The notes below the pieces were generated by a model. The model worked only from the letters and a program-made list of their open reading frames with translations, was not told the origin of the DNA and searched no databases. Below are positions 1 to 9,476 of a DNA stretch of 56,071 nucleotides, piece by piece. How positions within the stretch are numbered: position 1 is the stretch's first letter; the number at the start of each line of letters is the position of its first letter. Location of the stretch: the NCBI RefSeq assembly GCF_005404945.1, contig NZ_BJDG01000024.1, positions 1 to 56,071 of the forward strand. The letters are read 5' to 3'. The stretch comes from Lactiplantibacillus pingfangensis (GTDB lineage: Bacteria > Bacillota > Bacilli > Lactobacillales > Lactobacillaceae). The position numbers and the translations under genes are program-made.

Positions 1-9
1 TGTACAGAA

Positions 10-38
10 AGCGCCCAGCCACGGGGCGGCTGGGCGCT
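10..38. repeat. 11-bp perfect inverted repeat, possible second lepA terminator
   Basis: AGCGCCCAGCC at 10-20 pairs with GGCTGGGCGCT at 28-38. On the minus strand it is followed only by a short TTTC, so as an intrinsic terminator it is weak. It may be a backup terminator for lepA or belong to the next gene outside the window. Confidence 0.5.
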
Positions 39-81
39 AATGATAGCTGATTACCAACAACAGTTGACAAAGAGCCCAAAA

Positions 82-105
82 CAAAAGAGCTCCGCTTACG
101 CGGAA
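82..105 (-). terminator. lepA terminator
   Basis: On the minus strand a TCCGC/GCGGA stem with a GTAA loop (91-104) is followed by TCTTTTGTTTT. It begins a few bases after the lepA stop codon. Confidence 0.55.
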
Positions 106-109
106 CCCC

Positions 110-1948
110 TTATTTAGTCGGCTTTTCTTCCTCGTCGGTTTTCAAAACTGCCATGAAGGCTTCTTGCGGGATTTCAACCCGTCCAACTGCCTTCATACGT
201 TTCTTCCCAACCTTTTGCTTTTCAAGTAACTTCATCCGGCGAGTTCGGTCACCACCATAGAGATGGGCCGTAACATCTTTCCGATAAGCCTTGATGTTCG
301 TCCGTGCAATCACTTTGGCCCCGATTGTCGCTTGAACCGGAATTTCAAAGTTTTGCCGCGGAATGATTGTTTTCAATTTTGACGCAATCTCACGACCACG
401 TGCCGCCGCAAAATCACGATGCGCGATAAAACTCAACGCATCGACCTTGTCACCGTTCAACAAGATGTCAATTTTGACCAAATCACTGGCACGATAGCCA
501 TCTAGCTCATAATCCAATGACGCATAACCACGCGTATTCGACTTCAACTTATCAAAGAAATCAAAAATGATTTCTGACAACGGAATATGATAGATGACAT
601 TGACACGGTTATTGTCTAAATAAGCCATCGTATCAAATTCGCCCCGCTTACGTTGTGCCAACTCCATCACCGCACCGACATACTCATTTGGCACCATGAT
701 TTGCGCTTTAACATATGGTTCACGAATTTCTTTTAGTGAGGATGCTTCTGGCATTTCAGCCGGATTTTCAACATCTTTTTCGGTGCCATCTGTCATCAAC
801 ACATGATAAGTGACGGACGGTGCCGTGGTAATCAAATCCAAATTGAATTCTCGTTCAAGCCGTTCTTGGATGACATCCATATGCAATAGTCCCAAGAAAC
901 CACAACGGAACCCGAAACCTAAAGCTTGTGATGATTCTGCTTCAAACTCCAAAGCGGCATCATTCAGCTTCAGTTTTTCTAACGCCTCACGTAAATCAGT
1001 AAACTTGGCATTATCGGTTGGGTAAATCCCGGCATAAACCATTGGATTCATTTCACGATAACCTGCCAAGGCCTTGTCAGCGGGATTAGCGGCATTCGTG
1101 ACCGTATCACCAACTCGGGTATCTTGAATATCCTTGATACTGGCCGTAATATAGCCAACATCCCCTGCCATCAAATAGTCTCTGGCAATCGGCTTAGGCG
1201 AGTTAACACCCACTTCGGTGACGTCATAAGTACTGCCGCTGTTCATCAGCTTGATTTTATCACCAGGGCGCACGATGCCTTCGTGAACCCGCACACTCAA
1301 AACCACGCCACGATAATCATCATAGATTGAATCAAAAACTAAGGCTTTTAAGGGTGCGTCCAAATCACCGGTTGGTGCGGGAATTTTATGCACGACTTGT
1401 TCCAATAAAGCTTCAATCCCGATCCCAGCCTTGGCAGAGGCTAACACCGCATCAGAAGCGTCAATGCCAATATCGTCTTCAATTTCTTGTCGGACCTTTT
1501 CTGGTTCAGCGGACGGCAGATCGATCTTATTAATGACTGGCACAATCTCTAAGTCATCATCAATCGCTAGGTACACGTTAGCCAACGTCTGCGCTTCAAC
1601 GCCTTGTGCCGCATCAACGACCAGGATGGCCCCTTCACAGGCAGCCAGGCTACGTGAGACCTCATAGGTGAAGTCCACGTGTCCTGGGGTATCAATCAGA
1701 TGAAAAATATACGTCTCGCCATCTTTGGCCGTATAGTGTAGTTCCACGGCATTTAATTTAATCGTGATCCCGCGTTCGCGTTCCAAATCCATTGAATCCA
1801 GCACTTGGTCTTGCATCTCACGTTTCGAAATCGTATCCGTCAATTCAAGAATCCGATCCGCCAACGTTGATTTACCGTGATCAATGTGGGCGACGATTGA
1901 AAAATTCCGGATATGTTTTTGCCGATCTTGCATTGTCGCTTTATCCAT
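110..1948 (-). CDS. lepA: Elongation factor 4 (LepA) translational GTPase
   Basis: LepA/EF4 is a ribosome-associated GTPase linked to back-translocation and to 30S subunit assembly. The 612 residues are the normal family length. Visible motifs are the P-loop AHIDHGKST at residues 20-28, DTPGH at 86-90 and NKID at 140-143, followed by EF-G-like beta domains and the LepA-specific C-terminal domain with the basic stretch [14 protein letters not shown]. The ATG is preceded by a GTAGGAAAA ribosome site, and a promoter lies at 1987-2015. It appears to be a single-gene unit, with its terminator touching its stop codon and the dlt terminator lying upstream of its promoter. Nothing looks unusual in the protein. 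Confidence 0.97.
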   Translation of the reverse strand: MDKATMQDRQKHIRNFSIVAHIDHGKSTLADRILELTDTISKREMQDQVLDSMDLERERGITIKLNAVELHYTAKDGETYIFHLIDTPGHVDFTYEVSRSLAACEGAILVVDAAQGVEAQTLANVYLAIDDDLEIVPVINKIDLPSAEPEKVRQEIEDDIGIDASDAVLASAKAGIGIEALLEQVVHKIPAPTGDLDAPLKALVFDSIYDDYRGVVLSVRVHEGIVRPGDKIKLMNSGSTYDVTEVGVNSPKPIARDYLMAGDVGYITASIKDIQDTRVGDTVTNAANPADKALAGYREMNPMVYAGIYPTDNAKFTDLREALEKLKLNDAALEFEAESSQALGFGFRCGFLGLLHMDVIQERLEREFNLDLITTAPSVTYHVLMTDGTEKDVENPAEMPEASSLKEIREPYVKAQIMVPNEYVGAVMELAQRKRGEFDTMAYLDNNRVNVIYHIPLSEIIFDFFDKLKSNTRGYASLDYELDGYRASDLVKIDILLNGDKVDALSFIAHRDFAAARGREIASKLKTIIPRQNFEIPVQATIGAKVIARTNIKAYRKDVTAHLYGGDRTRRMKLLEKQKVGKKRMKAVGRVEIPQEAFMAVLKTDEEEKPTK

Positions 1949-1986
1949 TTATTTTCCTACTTTCTTACTAATTCCTAGTCCAGACA

Positions 1987-2015
1987 ATTATACCAACTAA
2001 GCCGCACAATCACAA
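1987..2015 (-). promoter_or_regulatory. lepA promoter
   Basis: Minus-strand TTGTGA (2010-2015), 17-bp spacer, perfect TATAAT (1987-1992), about 40 bases upstream of the lepA ATG. Confidence 0.65.
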
Positions 2016-2055
2016 TTTTTCTGGCAATTGAAAGCCCAAACTGAAACTTTTAGGC

Positions 2056-2092
2056 AAAAAAATAATCCCAACCAAGAACGGTTAGGATTATT
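2056..2092 (-). terminator. dlt operon terminator
   Basis: Minus strand: AATAATCC-T-AACC and GGTT-G-GGATTATT form a 13-bp stem with a six-base loop and then run into seven Ts. It lies just after the dltD stop codon. Confidence 0.85.
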
Positions 2093-2100
2093 GAAACGGC

Positions 2101-3387
2101 TTATTGTTGTTCAAAAGCTTTAAGATTTTTTGGATTCAATTGTTGCCAACGCTTCGTATAGAATTCATCATTCATATGATATTGTGGTTTCGTCAATGAT
2201 TTTTTGCTCAAAAATGGATTGAGTTGTTGATCAACGGCTAACCAACCACGCCAGCCTAAATGAATCGTATCGGTCATAAAGTAATCTTGACCACCATCTT
2301 GTGACAAATCAATCACATTATTGAAACCTTGACTCGCTAACTGATAATGAATCTTTTTATCAAATTGCGCAATCATCTTCATTGAGAGGCCGGTATAGTT
2401 CGACCATCTTTGATTAATCGGTGGGATGACAAACATCACATCGGTATGATTTTTAGCAAATTGATTTAAGACCAATTGGAAGTCAGAAAATTCAGGTGAC
2501 TTAGTGTAATCCAGATGCGTTTGCGAGTCTTTCAAATGCTTGTAGTTTCGTCGCAATTGCGTCTTCCAAAAAGTATTACTGATTTCCAAGCTATTAGACG
2601 TCGTCTGTTGCTTCCCAATTTGACCAGCCAATTTATCTAAATTAGCGTAGTTATAATTGGCAGGCAATTGTGATTCAGCCTTGTCGACTTTGCCAAGGTT
2701 CTTGCCAGAGATCCCAAATTTTGAAAAGAACTCGTCTTCACTGCCAAGCACTCGTGCCTTATAGTTGATATAAGCCCGTTGAGCACTCGTCGGCTTCAAG
2801 CCGGCAGCAACTCGCGTTAAGGCATTTGCCAGAACCTTATCAGAAGAACCAGATGGCATTTGTAGCAAGCGCTTAGCGGCGTAACGATCCATTTCGGTGT
2901 TTTGTTCGGTTTGCAACCAATCAGTCGTTTGCAAAGGTGAATAGTAGTACGTAAACGCATCTTTACGCGTCCCATTCGGCACAAACCATTGAGGTGAAAT
3001 TACAAAGACAGCCTTCTTATTAGTTAACTGCTTTTTTACCGACTGCATCACGAAGTATTGGGTCAAAGATTGGGTACCACGCGCCCCCAACAAAAATGGC
3101 CGGTAATTACGTTGATACTTATCTGCCAATACCGACGGATGCATTGGATCAAATCGTGACCACTCCGATGAGCCAAAGAACGGCACGTAACCGTCTTCCA
3201 AAGCCTGACGTTTAATTAGCCGTCCTTTGAGGACATTCGGTGACAATGATACTGCCGCCTTTTGCTCAGTCGTTTTGGAAACATGATTTAATCCGAAAGA
3301 GAATGGTGAGAGCAGTACGGCCAATAATAAGATAGCTGCCAAAATAATTGGCCCGAAAATCTTAAAAAGGCGTTTTGGAACACTCAT
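2101..3387 (-). CDS. dltD: DltD, D-alanyl transfer to lipoteichoic acid
   Basis: DltD is the membrane-anchored extracytoplasmic protein that, with DltB, delivers D-alanine to teichoic acid. It has 428 residues. An N-terminal membrane anchor covers roughly residues 10-30. The SGNH-like serine sits in [13 protein letters not shown] near residue 70 and the catalytic His/Asp in the C-terminal [10 protein letters not shown]. The ATG overlaps the end of dltC by 4 bases (ATGA), so it is probably translationally coupled. It is the last gene of the dlt operon. Family knowledge gives the role; the serine and histidine motifs are visible here. Confidence 0.95.
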   Translation of the reverse strand: MSVPKRLFKIFGPIILAAILLLAVLLSPFSFGLNHVSKTTEQKAAVSLSPNVLKGRLIKRQALEDGYVPFFGSSEWSRFDPMHPSVLADKYQRNYRPFLLGARGTQSLTQYFVMQSVKKQLTNKKAVFVISPQWFVPNGTRKDAFTYYYSPLQTTDWLQTEQNTEMDRYAAKRLLQMPSGSSDKVLANALTRVAAGLKPTSAQRAYINYKARVLGSEDEFFSKFGISGKNLGKVDKAESQLPANYNYANLDKLAGQIGKQQTTSNSLEISNTFWKTQLRRNYKHLKDSQTHLDYTKSPEFSDFQLVLNQFAKNHTDVMFVIPPINQRWSNYTGLSMKMIAQFDKKIHYQLASQGFNNVIDLSQDGGQDYFMTDTIHLGWRGWLAVDQQLNPFLSKKSLTKPQYHMNDEFYTKRWQQLNPKNLKAFEQQ

Positions 3388-3620
3388 TGCATGTTCTCGA
3401 CCTTAGCAACGATTTTAGCTGGTGTGTCCCATTCTGACCGTTCGAATTCTGAGACAGGCACTTCGATCCCTAATTGGTTTTGTAATTCCAATAAAAGTTG
3501 AACTGAACCCATTGAATCTAAGATACCTTCATCAAATAAGTTAGTGTCCATGTTACTAGAAACGTCTTCCCCTGTTAAATCTTGTAAAATTGATAATACT
3601 GTTGATTGTGTTTCATCCAT
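3384..3620 (-). CDS. dltC: DltC, D-alanyl carrier protein
   Basis: Acyl-carrier-like protein of 78 residues that carries D-alanine as a thioester on a 4'-phosphopantetheine arm. The attachment serine is in [16 protein letters not shown] (DSM, about residue 36), followed by the usual helix. DltA loads it and DltB/DltD use it at the membrane. It lies 29 bases downstream of dltB and overlaps dltD by 4 bases. Its length matches family members and no key residue is missing. Confidence 0.96.
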   Translation of the reverse strand: MDETQSTVLSILQDLTGEDVSSNMDTNLFDEGILDSMGSVQLLLELQNQLGIEVPVSEFERSEWDTPAKIVAKVENMQ

Positions 3621-3649
3621 GATAATAACTTCCCTTTTAAATTATTTTT

Positions 3650-4864
3650 TTAATGCCGTGGAACAAACCACAGCGTGTTCAAGAATCCTGAGAAAATTAA
3701 GAAACTGAAACAAACCACGTTAAACGTTAAGAAGATTGCAAAGTATTCCGTGAACTTGTTGTGCGGAATCTGTGCTTGATGCTTCTTCTTGTAACGTAAC
3801 CACCAGTCATTGATGACCATCGCGAACCCATGGAATAATCCATAAACGATATAGTACCAAGTTTCGCCATGCCAGAACCCCATGATTAACATGTTAATCA
3901 CATAAGCCACGTTGGCCGTCGTAATCCGGCTCTTAAACAGCTTGTGTTTCATCATGAAGAAAACTAACCGCATGTAGATGAAATCTCGGAACCAGAACGA
4001 CAACGTCATATGCCAACGATTCCAGAAGTCTTTGATATTCTTTGACTTGAATGGTTGATTAAAGTTCATTGGTGTTTCGACACCCATCAAGTAACTGACC
4101 CCGACGGCAAACAAACTGTAACCTGCGAAGTCAAAGAACAGATCCATACTGTAGGTATACATGACACCCAAGAGTGCCCAGGAAATTCCGTGGGCCTGCA
4201 TAGCCGCATGTTCAACGGTTGGTAACATCACTGTCCCAAAGATATAAGCCAATAAGAACTTATACAAGAAACCGAGGAAAATGTAGCGTACCCCTTTTTC
4301 CATTAAATCCAAATATTTCGCGCGGGTTGGCACACTATCGTAGTCCTTAACGAAACGACGATAACGGTCAATTGGCCCGGAAGAAATCGTTGGAAAGAAC
4401 AGCAGGAACTGTCCGAATAAGATCGGGTGAAATTCTTTAATCACGCCATCACGGGTTTCCATGATGGTTTGAACCACTTTAAAGGTTAAATAGGAAATCC
4501 CCAAGAAACCAATAATGGAACTTGCCCCGTGCGCAACAGCGGGCGTAATTTTAACAACCGCTAATGGAATGATTGCTAAAATGACACTCACCACGAAAAC
4601 CCAGCCCTTGTTAGCTGAATCCGCGCGCTGACGGTACTTCGAGTACAACCAAACTAAACAAATTTGGTAAATCAAGTAAATAATTAACGCAATCCCAGTC
4701 TTCCACTTAGGCCCCCCGAAGGTCAGCAACAGGAAGACAAATGAGATGATTGATTCGTAAATGTGTGAACGGTGGCCGTAAAGTAATCCAATCATTAACG
4801 GTAACAGAGCAATGAAAAGTAAGATGAAGTACGTTGGGTTACCGTATGGATCAAATGACATCAT
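3650..4864 (-). CDS. dltB: DltB, MBOAT-family D-alanyl transferase channel
   Basis: Polytopic membrane O-acyltransferase of 404 residues that moves D-alanine from carrier protein DltC across the membrane. It has many hydrophobic segments and the MBOAT signature near MGFWHGETWYYIVYGLFHG, which contains the conserved catalytic histidine. The ATG overlaps the dltA stop by 4 bases, with an AGAGG ribosome site inside the end of dltA. It acts with DltC and DltD, encoded next to it. Length and motif order are normal. Confidence 0.96.
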   Translation of the reverse strand: MMSFDPYGNPTYFILLFIALLPLMIGLLYGHRSHIYESIISFVFLLLTFGGPKWKTGIALIIYLIYQICLVWLYSKYRQRADSANKGWVFVVSVILAIIPLAVVKITPAVAHGASSIIGFLGISYLTFKVVQTIMETRDGVIKEFHPILFGQFLLFFPTISSGPIDRYRRFVKDYDSVPTRAKYLDLMEKGVRYIFLGFLYKFLLAYIFGTVMLPTVEHAAMQAHGISWALLGVMYTYSMDLFFDFAGYSLFAVGVSYLMGVETPMNFNQPFKSKNIKDFWNRWHMTLSFWFRDFIYMRLVFFMMKHKLFKSRITTANVAYVINMLIMGFWHGETWYYIVYGLFHGFAMVINDWWLRYKKKHQAQIPHNKFTEYFAIFLTFNVVCFSFLIFSGFLNTLWFVPRH

Positions 4865-6396
4865 TCCGGATTAACCTCTTTCATAATCGACTTGACATCA
4901 ATTTTGCCGTTCGGCGTTAATGGCAAGCTTTCTTGATAGACGAAACGCTGAGGAATCATATATTCCATCATCATTCCTTGTAAATCTTTTTTGATTGCGG
5001 TGGTCAAGGCAAAATCAGTTTCAAACTCATTTGGCTTTGGCACCACGTAGGCAATCATTTGGGTTACTTTATGCTCTTTATTGTACTTCGGTACGGCTAC
5101 CGCTTGTTTAATATGTTGCTGTTGGCCTAAGAAATGGTCAACTTCTTCTAATTCGATTCGATACCCATGCATTTTGATCTGGAAATCAACCCGACCGCGA
5201 TAACGGAACAAGCCGTCAGCGTCCATCGTACCAATATCTCCAGAATGATAAGCGCGTTGCCCATCTAGTTCAAAGAATGCTTTGGCTGTTTTTTCAGGAT
5301 TATTTAAATACCCCTTTGAAACGCTGGGTCCAGCAATAATCAATTCGCCTTCAGTGCCAGTTGGAACGGGTTCACCGGGTTCACCGGTTTCATCAACGAC
5401 AATCATCTGCGTATCGGCTTTCGCATAACCAATTGGCAAACGATCAAATTTTGCTAAGGCCTCATCGGTGATTTCGATTTGTGTCACTGCCACACACGTT
5501 TCCGTTGGCCCATAAGTATTAAAAATACGGGCCGCTGGGAATCGTTGTTTCAAGGTTGCTGCTGTTTTATGCGTCAACTCTTCCCCACAGAATAAGAAGT
5601 GGGTCAAGCTTGGCAAGTTTTCAGCATTAAATTTTGGTTCCAGCAAACAAATATCCATGAATGATGGCGTTGACACCCAGACATTGATTGGCAAGGTTGG
5701 TAACGCAGCAAATAACTGCTTGAAATCATCCGTAACTGCCTTTGGTAACGCGTAAAGCGTCCCACCAGCCGCAAGGGTTGGATACACATCCATCACTGAA
5801 AGGTCAAAGGAATACGGTGGCTGTGAAAGCGCATTAGGCTGCTCTGGCAAGCCGAAGTCATCACTGAGCATCCAGTTGACGTAGCTAAGCAAGTTATCAT
5901 GACTAATTTGAACACCCTTAGGCTTACCAGTCGTCCCGGAAGTAAAGATAATATAATAATTATCGTCACCACTAACGGCATGATCAACTTGATAGTCCAC
6001 CGGCGTGGCAAAAATTTCTGCCAATTGATCCGGTGTGATAACTGGTGTCGTCCCAACACCCGTTGGTAATTCTGCCACAGCAATTACGGCAGCTGGTTGG
6101 GCGATTTCATTAATCATCGTCAACCGTTCATTCGGTGAATGCGTATCAATCGGAATATAAGCCCGACCAGATTTAACAATCCCTAAGAACGTCGCAATCA
6201 TTTCAAAAGTTTGGCCACCAAACACAATAATGGGTGCATCTGCCGCCAAATCTAGCGTATCTAAATGTGCTGCTAAGGCATCTGAATACCGTTTTAAGTC
6301 AGCATAAGTGTGTGTAACGCCTTGTACATCATAGACGACCTTTTCAGGTTGCGTCCGTGCAAAGTCATCTATTGTTGCAATCATATTTTTGATCAT
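4861..6396 (-). CDS. dltA: DltA, D-alanine:D-alanyl carrier ligase
   Basis: Cytoplasmic adenylating enzyme of 511 residues that activates D-alanine with ATP and loads it on DltC. The adenylation P-loop FTSGTTGKPKG lies near residue 150, with the downstream motifs NTYGPTET, YHSGDIG and the C-terminal NGKID (PNGKIDVK). The ATG has a good GGGGG ribosome site 8 bases upstream. It follows dltX by about 40 bases and overlaps dltB by 4 bases. Assignment over general amino-acid adenylation enzymes rests on both sequence and operon position. Confidence 0.97.
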   Translation of the reverse strand: MIKNMIATIDDFARTQPEKVVYDVQGVTHTYADLKRYSDALAAHLDTLDLAADAPIIVFGGQTFEMIATFLGIVKSGRAYIPIDTHSPNERLTMINEIAQPAAVIAVAELPTGVGTTPVITPDQLAEIFATPVDYQVDHAVSGDDNYYIIFTSGTTGKPKGVQISHDNLLSYVNWMLSDDFGLPEQPNALSQPPYSFDLSVMDVYPTLAAGGTLYALPKAVTDDFKQLFAALPTLPINVWVSTPSFMDICLLEPKFNAENLPSLTHFLFCGEELTHKTAATLKQRFPAARIFNTYGPTETCVAVTQIEITDEALAKFDRLPIGYAKADTQMIVVDETGEPGEPVPTGTEGELIIAGPSVSKGYLNNPEKTAKAFFELDGQRAYHSGDIGTMDADGLFRYRGRVDFQIKMHGYRIELEEVDHFLGQQQHIKQAVAVPKYNKEHKVTQMIAYVVPKPNEFETDFALTTAIKKDLQGMMMEYMIPQRFVYQESLPLTPNGKIDVKSIMKEVNPE

Positions 6397-6434
6397 CAGT
6401 TATTCCCCCAAAAAGATCGTTATTGCCTTCCCAG

Positions 6435-6584
6435 CTAGAATTCATTGTAAATAAACTTCGCTTGGTTAATCCCACTGTAGCCATAAAGGTAAACCAGCGC
6501 TAGCATGACAGCAAAATAGAACACTGTCAATGAGATAAACTGAACGACTGGACGTCGAAACCAAAGTTTTAATTTTGCAAACAT
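6435..6584 (-). CDS. dltX: DltX, small membrane protein of the dlt operon
   Basis: A 49-residue protein read by hand from the gap between dltA and dltE. It starts MFAKLKLWFRRPVVQ, has one membrane segment at about residues 16-34 (FISLTVFYFAVMLALVYLYG) and ends in FIYNEF. A basic N-terminus, single helix and the FIYNEF C-terminus are the hallmarks of DltX, whose C-terminal motif is known to take part in D-alanine transfer with DltB/DltD. An AGGAGGTGA ribosome site lies just upstream of the ATG. It is easily missed because of its size. Confidence 0.93.
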   Translation of the reverse strand: MFAKLKLWFRRPVVQFISLTVFYFAVMLALVYLYGYSGINQAKFIYNEF

Positions 6585-6618
6585 ACAGTCACCTCCTAAA
6601 AATCAAGTCAAGTTAGGT

Positions 6619-7824
6619 TTAGTTTAAATTACCCAACATCATTTCTTCATAAATTTTGGCCATTGGTGTTTGAATATTTACAGCTGGCCGCCAATAATTT
6701 GACAGCAAGATGACACCACTTTGACCATCATTAGACAGCATCATCGCTGATTCTTGACCATAACCCATACCATGTGAACGTAGCGTTCCGGCATCAACAC
6801 GGTAAAGACCGCCCGCGTACGGGCTCGTTGCAGTGCGTGTATGCAAAATCTCAACGTTTGACGCACTCATCAGGCGGCCTTCTAGGATCGCCGACTCAGC
6901 CTTGAACAAGTCACCAGCACTCATATAAACTTGGCCAGTACCGAGCTCATACGTCATTTGTGACTCAGGTTCACTGGCAACTGGTGTGTAATCGGCATTG
7001 ACTTGTGTCTTAGTTGCCTGATAACCGATCGTTCCATTTTTGCCATAGCCATCAATCACAAAACCGGTATCATGAAGATCTAACTTCTTAATAATATTCT
7101 TTTCAAAGTAGTTTTGATAAGAAATACCACTCTGTTGTCGGATAATTCCAGCTAATAACAAGAAATTGATCGATGAATAGTTAAAGACACCATGTTTCTT
7201 AGCGTCATAAGTGGCGTTTGTGACCGCAAAATTAACGACTTGATTCTCAGGTAGCGCCTCTTCTGGTGCCTTCTTCAATTGTAAGCCACTGGACATATCC
7301 AGCATCATGCGAATCGTAATATCATCACCATGCGTAATACTTGGATAATATTTCGAAAGCTTGTCAGACAGCTTAACTTTTCCAGCCTGAACGAGTTGCA
7401 TAATGCCAGCGGCGGTTAACGACTTTTGAATCGACAAGATTTGATACTTTGACCGCGGTCCATTTTTAAGCTTTTTGTCATAGTTCGCGTAGCCAAAGCC
7501 CTTTTGATAAATGACTTTTTTGTCTTTAACAACTAACGCCGTCCCAACAAAATTGTCCGCCTCAAGCATCGACGTGATCTGTTCATTGGTTGATTCTGTC
7601 TTACTAAATGGATCAGCCTTGATTTTTTCAGCAAGTTGCTTCTTTTTATCAGCCAGACGTTTTGCCTTTTCAGCTGCTTTCAGTTGTTTCACTTGCTTGA
7701 CCGCTGCTTGTTCTTTTTGTTGGGCAACGGCCACTTGATGTTGCTCGTATTGGCGATAACCGACTCCCGCGCCGATTAGGCCAATTCCTACCAACAACAC
7801 TAATCCTAGTTTCATTTGTTTCAC
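6619..7824 (-). CDS. dltE: DltE/PbpX2, serine beta-lactamase-fold D-Ala esterase of lipoteichoic acid
   Basis: Membrane-anchored serine hydrolase of the penicillin-binding-protein fold. It has an N-terminal signal anchor, then a Lys/Ala/Gln-rich coiled-coil-like stalk (about residues 30-70) and the catalytic domain. The active serine and lysine are in LSIQKS (SxxK) and the second motif is YSS. Numbered from the internal ATG at 7815, these are S128, K131 and Y213. I recall the same numbering for L. plantarum DltE, shown to remove D-alanine from lipoteichoic acid rather than to act as a D,D-carboxypeptidase. A GGGGAAG site sits 9 bases before the GTG at 7824, which I chose; TTG at 7833 and ATG at 7815 are alternatives. 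It is the first large gene of the dlt operon. Confidence 0.88.
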   Translation of the reverse strand: MKQMKLGLVLLVGIGLIGAGVGYRQYEQHQVAVAQQKEQAAVKQVKQLKAAEKAKRLADKKKQLAEKIKADPFSKTESTNEQITSMLEADNFVGTALVVKDKKVIYQKGFGYANYDKKLKNGPRSKYQILSIQKSLTAAGIMQLVQAGKVKLSDKLSKYYPSITHGDDITIRMMLDMSSGLQLKKAPEEALPENQVVNFAVTNATYDAKKHGVFNYSSINFLLLAGIIRQQSGISYQNYFEKNIIKKLDLHDTGFVIDGYGKNGTIGYQATKTQVNADYTPVASEPESQMTYELGTGQVYMSAGDLFKAESAILEGRLMSASNVEILHTRTATSPYAGGLYRVDAGTLRSHGMGYGQESAMMLSNDGQSGVILLSNYWRPAVNIQTPMAKIYEEMMLGNLN

Positions 7825-7975
7825 AATTATCAACTTCCCCGTCAGTCAATTTACCACACAACATCACCGACTAGCGGTACGTTAAGTTCAAGGAATAGTT
7901 TACCAAGCGATGCCGTTTATTCGTGGTTTGCACTTGAAAACCATAAAAGTCTGCACGTTCGCACTGCCAAATGAC

Positions 7976-8038
7976 CTATCTGTAACGGTTTTGTAACATT
8001 ACCGTTGAATTGCCCCCACTGATCTGTTTTGAGCCCAT
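7976..8038 (-). CDS. Possible 20-codon leader peptide of the dlt operon
   Basis: On the minus strand a near-perfect ribosome site (AAGGAGGTGA) is followed 4 bases later by ATG and an open frame MGSKQISGGNSTVMLQNRYR, ending in TAG at 7976-7978. It lies about 30 bases downstream of the TATAAT at 8075-8080 and about 150 bases upstream of dltE. No function can be read from the peptide. The ribosome site is the strongest in this region, which suggests it is translated, but this is inference. Confidence 0.45.
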   Translation of the reverse strand: MGSKQISGGNSTVMLQNRYR

Positions 8039-8074
8039 TGGTTCACCTCCTTAATTAAGTCTAGCACCCACAAT

Positions 8075-8080
8075 ATTATA
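8075..8080 (-). promoter_or_regulatory. Likely dlt operon -10 element
   Basis: Perfect minus-strand TATAAT, with no convincing -35. Upstream lie two TTTCGA copies 13 bases apart (around 8090-8110) that could bind an activator. The stretch 7825-8183 otherwise holds only the short leader frame. Confidence 0.5.
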
Positions 8081-8183
8081 GTTATACTATATCGAAACCG
8101 AATTTCGAAAAAACGGCTGCCAGGCAGTTCAGTTAATAAACCAAGTCGGTTGCCTTTACGCTGTTAGCCCTGCATTGTCACAC

Positions 8184-8214
8184 AAAAAAAGCACATCCAG
8201 TTTCCCGGACATGC
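8184..8214 (-). terminator. dnaJ terminator
   Basis: Minus strand GCATGTCC and GGATGTGC pair as 8 bp (two G-U) around an 8-base loop, followed by seven Ts. It lies just after the dnaJ stop. Confidence 0.8.
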
Positions 8215-8226
8215 TCAAAAATCAAG

Positions 8227-9372
8227 TTAAACGCCACGAAGTTTATCGAACAAAGAACTCTTACCATTGCCGGCAACGGATTTACCGCTTGCCTTGGCAA
8301 AAGTCTTCAACGCTTCTTTTTGGCCCTTATTTAATTTCGTTGGGGTTTGAATTGACACGGTAACCCGCTCGTCACCATTGCCATTGCCACGTAAACGTGG
8401 CGCCCCTTTTCCACGTAAGCGGAAAGTTGTTCCCGTCTGAGTACCAGCCGGGATCTTTAATTTCACATCACCATGGACCGTTTTAACGGCAACTTCATCA
8501 CCCAAGGCCGCTTGAACAAAGTCAATCGGCAACTTGAAGTAAATCGTCGCGCCATCCCGTTCAAACTCATCACTGGGTTCAACCCGGAAAATGATAAACA
8601 GATCCCCGTAAGGCCCACCATTAGCACCGGCCTCACCTTGGTTTTGAAGACGCATTTGTTGGCCTTCTTCAACCCCAGCAGGAACCGTGACTTTAATTGA
8701 GTGGCTTTGTTCCGTATGACCAGAACCACCACAAGTGGCACACTTCTCTTTGATCTCTTTACCCGTCCCATGACAAACATCACAAACTTGTTGGCTCATC
8801 ATGCGGCCAAGTGGGGTGTTCGTTTGAACTTGAATATAGCCACTACCATGACATTTTGAACAAGTGACCGGTGATGTTCCAGGTTTAGCCCCGGAACCAC
8901 CACATGTTTCACAATGTTCCTCACGATTGTAGGTTATATTCGTTTTCTTACCAAAAATGGCATCTTCAAACTTGAGTGTCATTTCATATTGTAAGTCGCG
9001 ACCTTGTTGCGGTGCGGTTGGATTTGGTCGCCGACCGCCACCACCAGCGCCACCGAAAAATGAACTGAAGATATCTTCAAAGCCACCGCCGCCAAAACCA
9101 CCAAAGTCTTGACCACCAAAGCCACCGGCACCACCGCCGAAACCTTGTTGTTGGCCACCAGTTGAACCGAATTGATCATATTGCGCCCGTTTTTGCGGAT
9201 CGCCTAATGTTTCGTAGGCTTCGTTGACCGCCTTAAACTTGTCTTCGGCACCAGGTTCATGGTTCAAATCGGGATGGTACTTTTTTGAGAGCTTACGATA
9301 AGCTTTTTTTATGTCATCCTGACTGGCATCTTTTGCAACACCCAGAACCTCATATAAATCTTGTTCTGCCAT
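8227..9372 (-). CDS. dnaJ: Chaperone DnaJ (Hsp40)
   Basis: Co-chaperone of 381 residues that delivers unfolded clients to DnaK and stimulates its ATPase. J domain with HPD at residues 33-35, then a long Gly/Phe-rich linker (about 70-125), then four zinc-binding CxxCxGxG repeats ([32 protein letters not shown]), then the C-terminal substrate domain. This is a complete type I DnaJ. It is the last gene of the hrcA-grpE-dnaK-dnaJ operon, about 100 bases after dnaK, with a hairpin terminator in between. It is therefore probably transcribed at a lower level than dnaK. Confidence 0.98.
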   Translation of the reverse strand: MAEQDLYEVLGVAKDASQDDIKKAYRKLSKKYHPDLNHEPGAEDKFKAVNEAYETLGDPQKRAQYDQFGSTGGQQQGFGGGAGGFGGQDFGGFGGGGFEDIFSSFFGGAGGGGRRPNPTAPQQGRDLQYEMTLKFEDAIFGKKTNITYNREEHCETCGGSGAKPGTSPVTCSKCHGSGYIQVQTNTPLGRMMSQQVCDVCHGTGKEIKEKCATCGGSGHTEQSHSIKVTVPAGVEEGQQMRLQNQGEAGANGGPYGDLFIIFRVEPSDEFERDGATIYFKLPIDFVQAALGDEVAVKTVHGDVKLKIPAGTQTGTTFRLRGKGAPRLRGNGNGDERVTVSIQTPTKLNKGQKEALKTFAKASGKSVAGNGKSSLFDKLRGV

Positions 9373-9427
9373 TGTAACCTCCTAATGATCCTTGATAAAG
9401 TCTCATTAATACTAGCATAGTTGACAC

Positions 9428-9459
9428 AAAAAGCCAAAGCCGCGCGGCCTTGGCTTTTT
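9428..9459. terminator. Hairpin between dnaK and dnaJ
   Basis: AGCCAA-G-GCCG pairs with CGGC-T-TTGGCT as an 11-bp stem with one G-U and a tiny loop, flanked by A and T runs on both sides. It may terminate part of the dnaK transcripts or protect their 3' end. Confidence 0.7.
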
Positions 9460-9476
9460 GATCTAACCGATAATTT

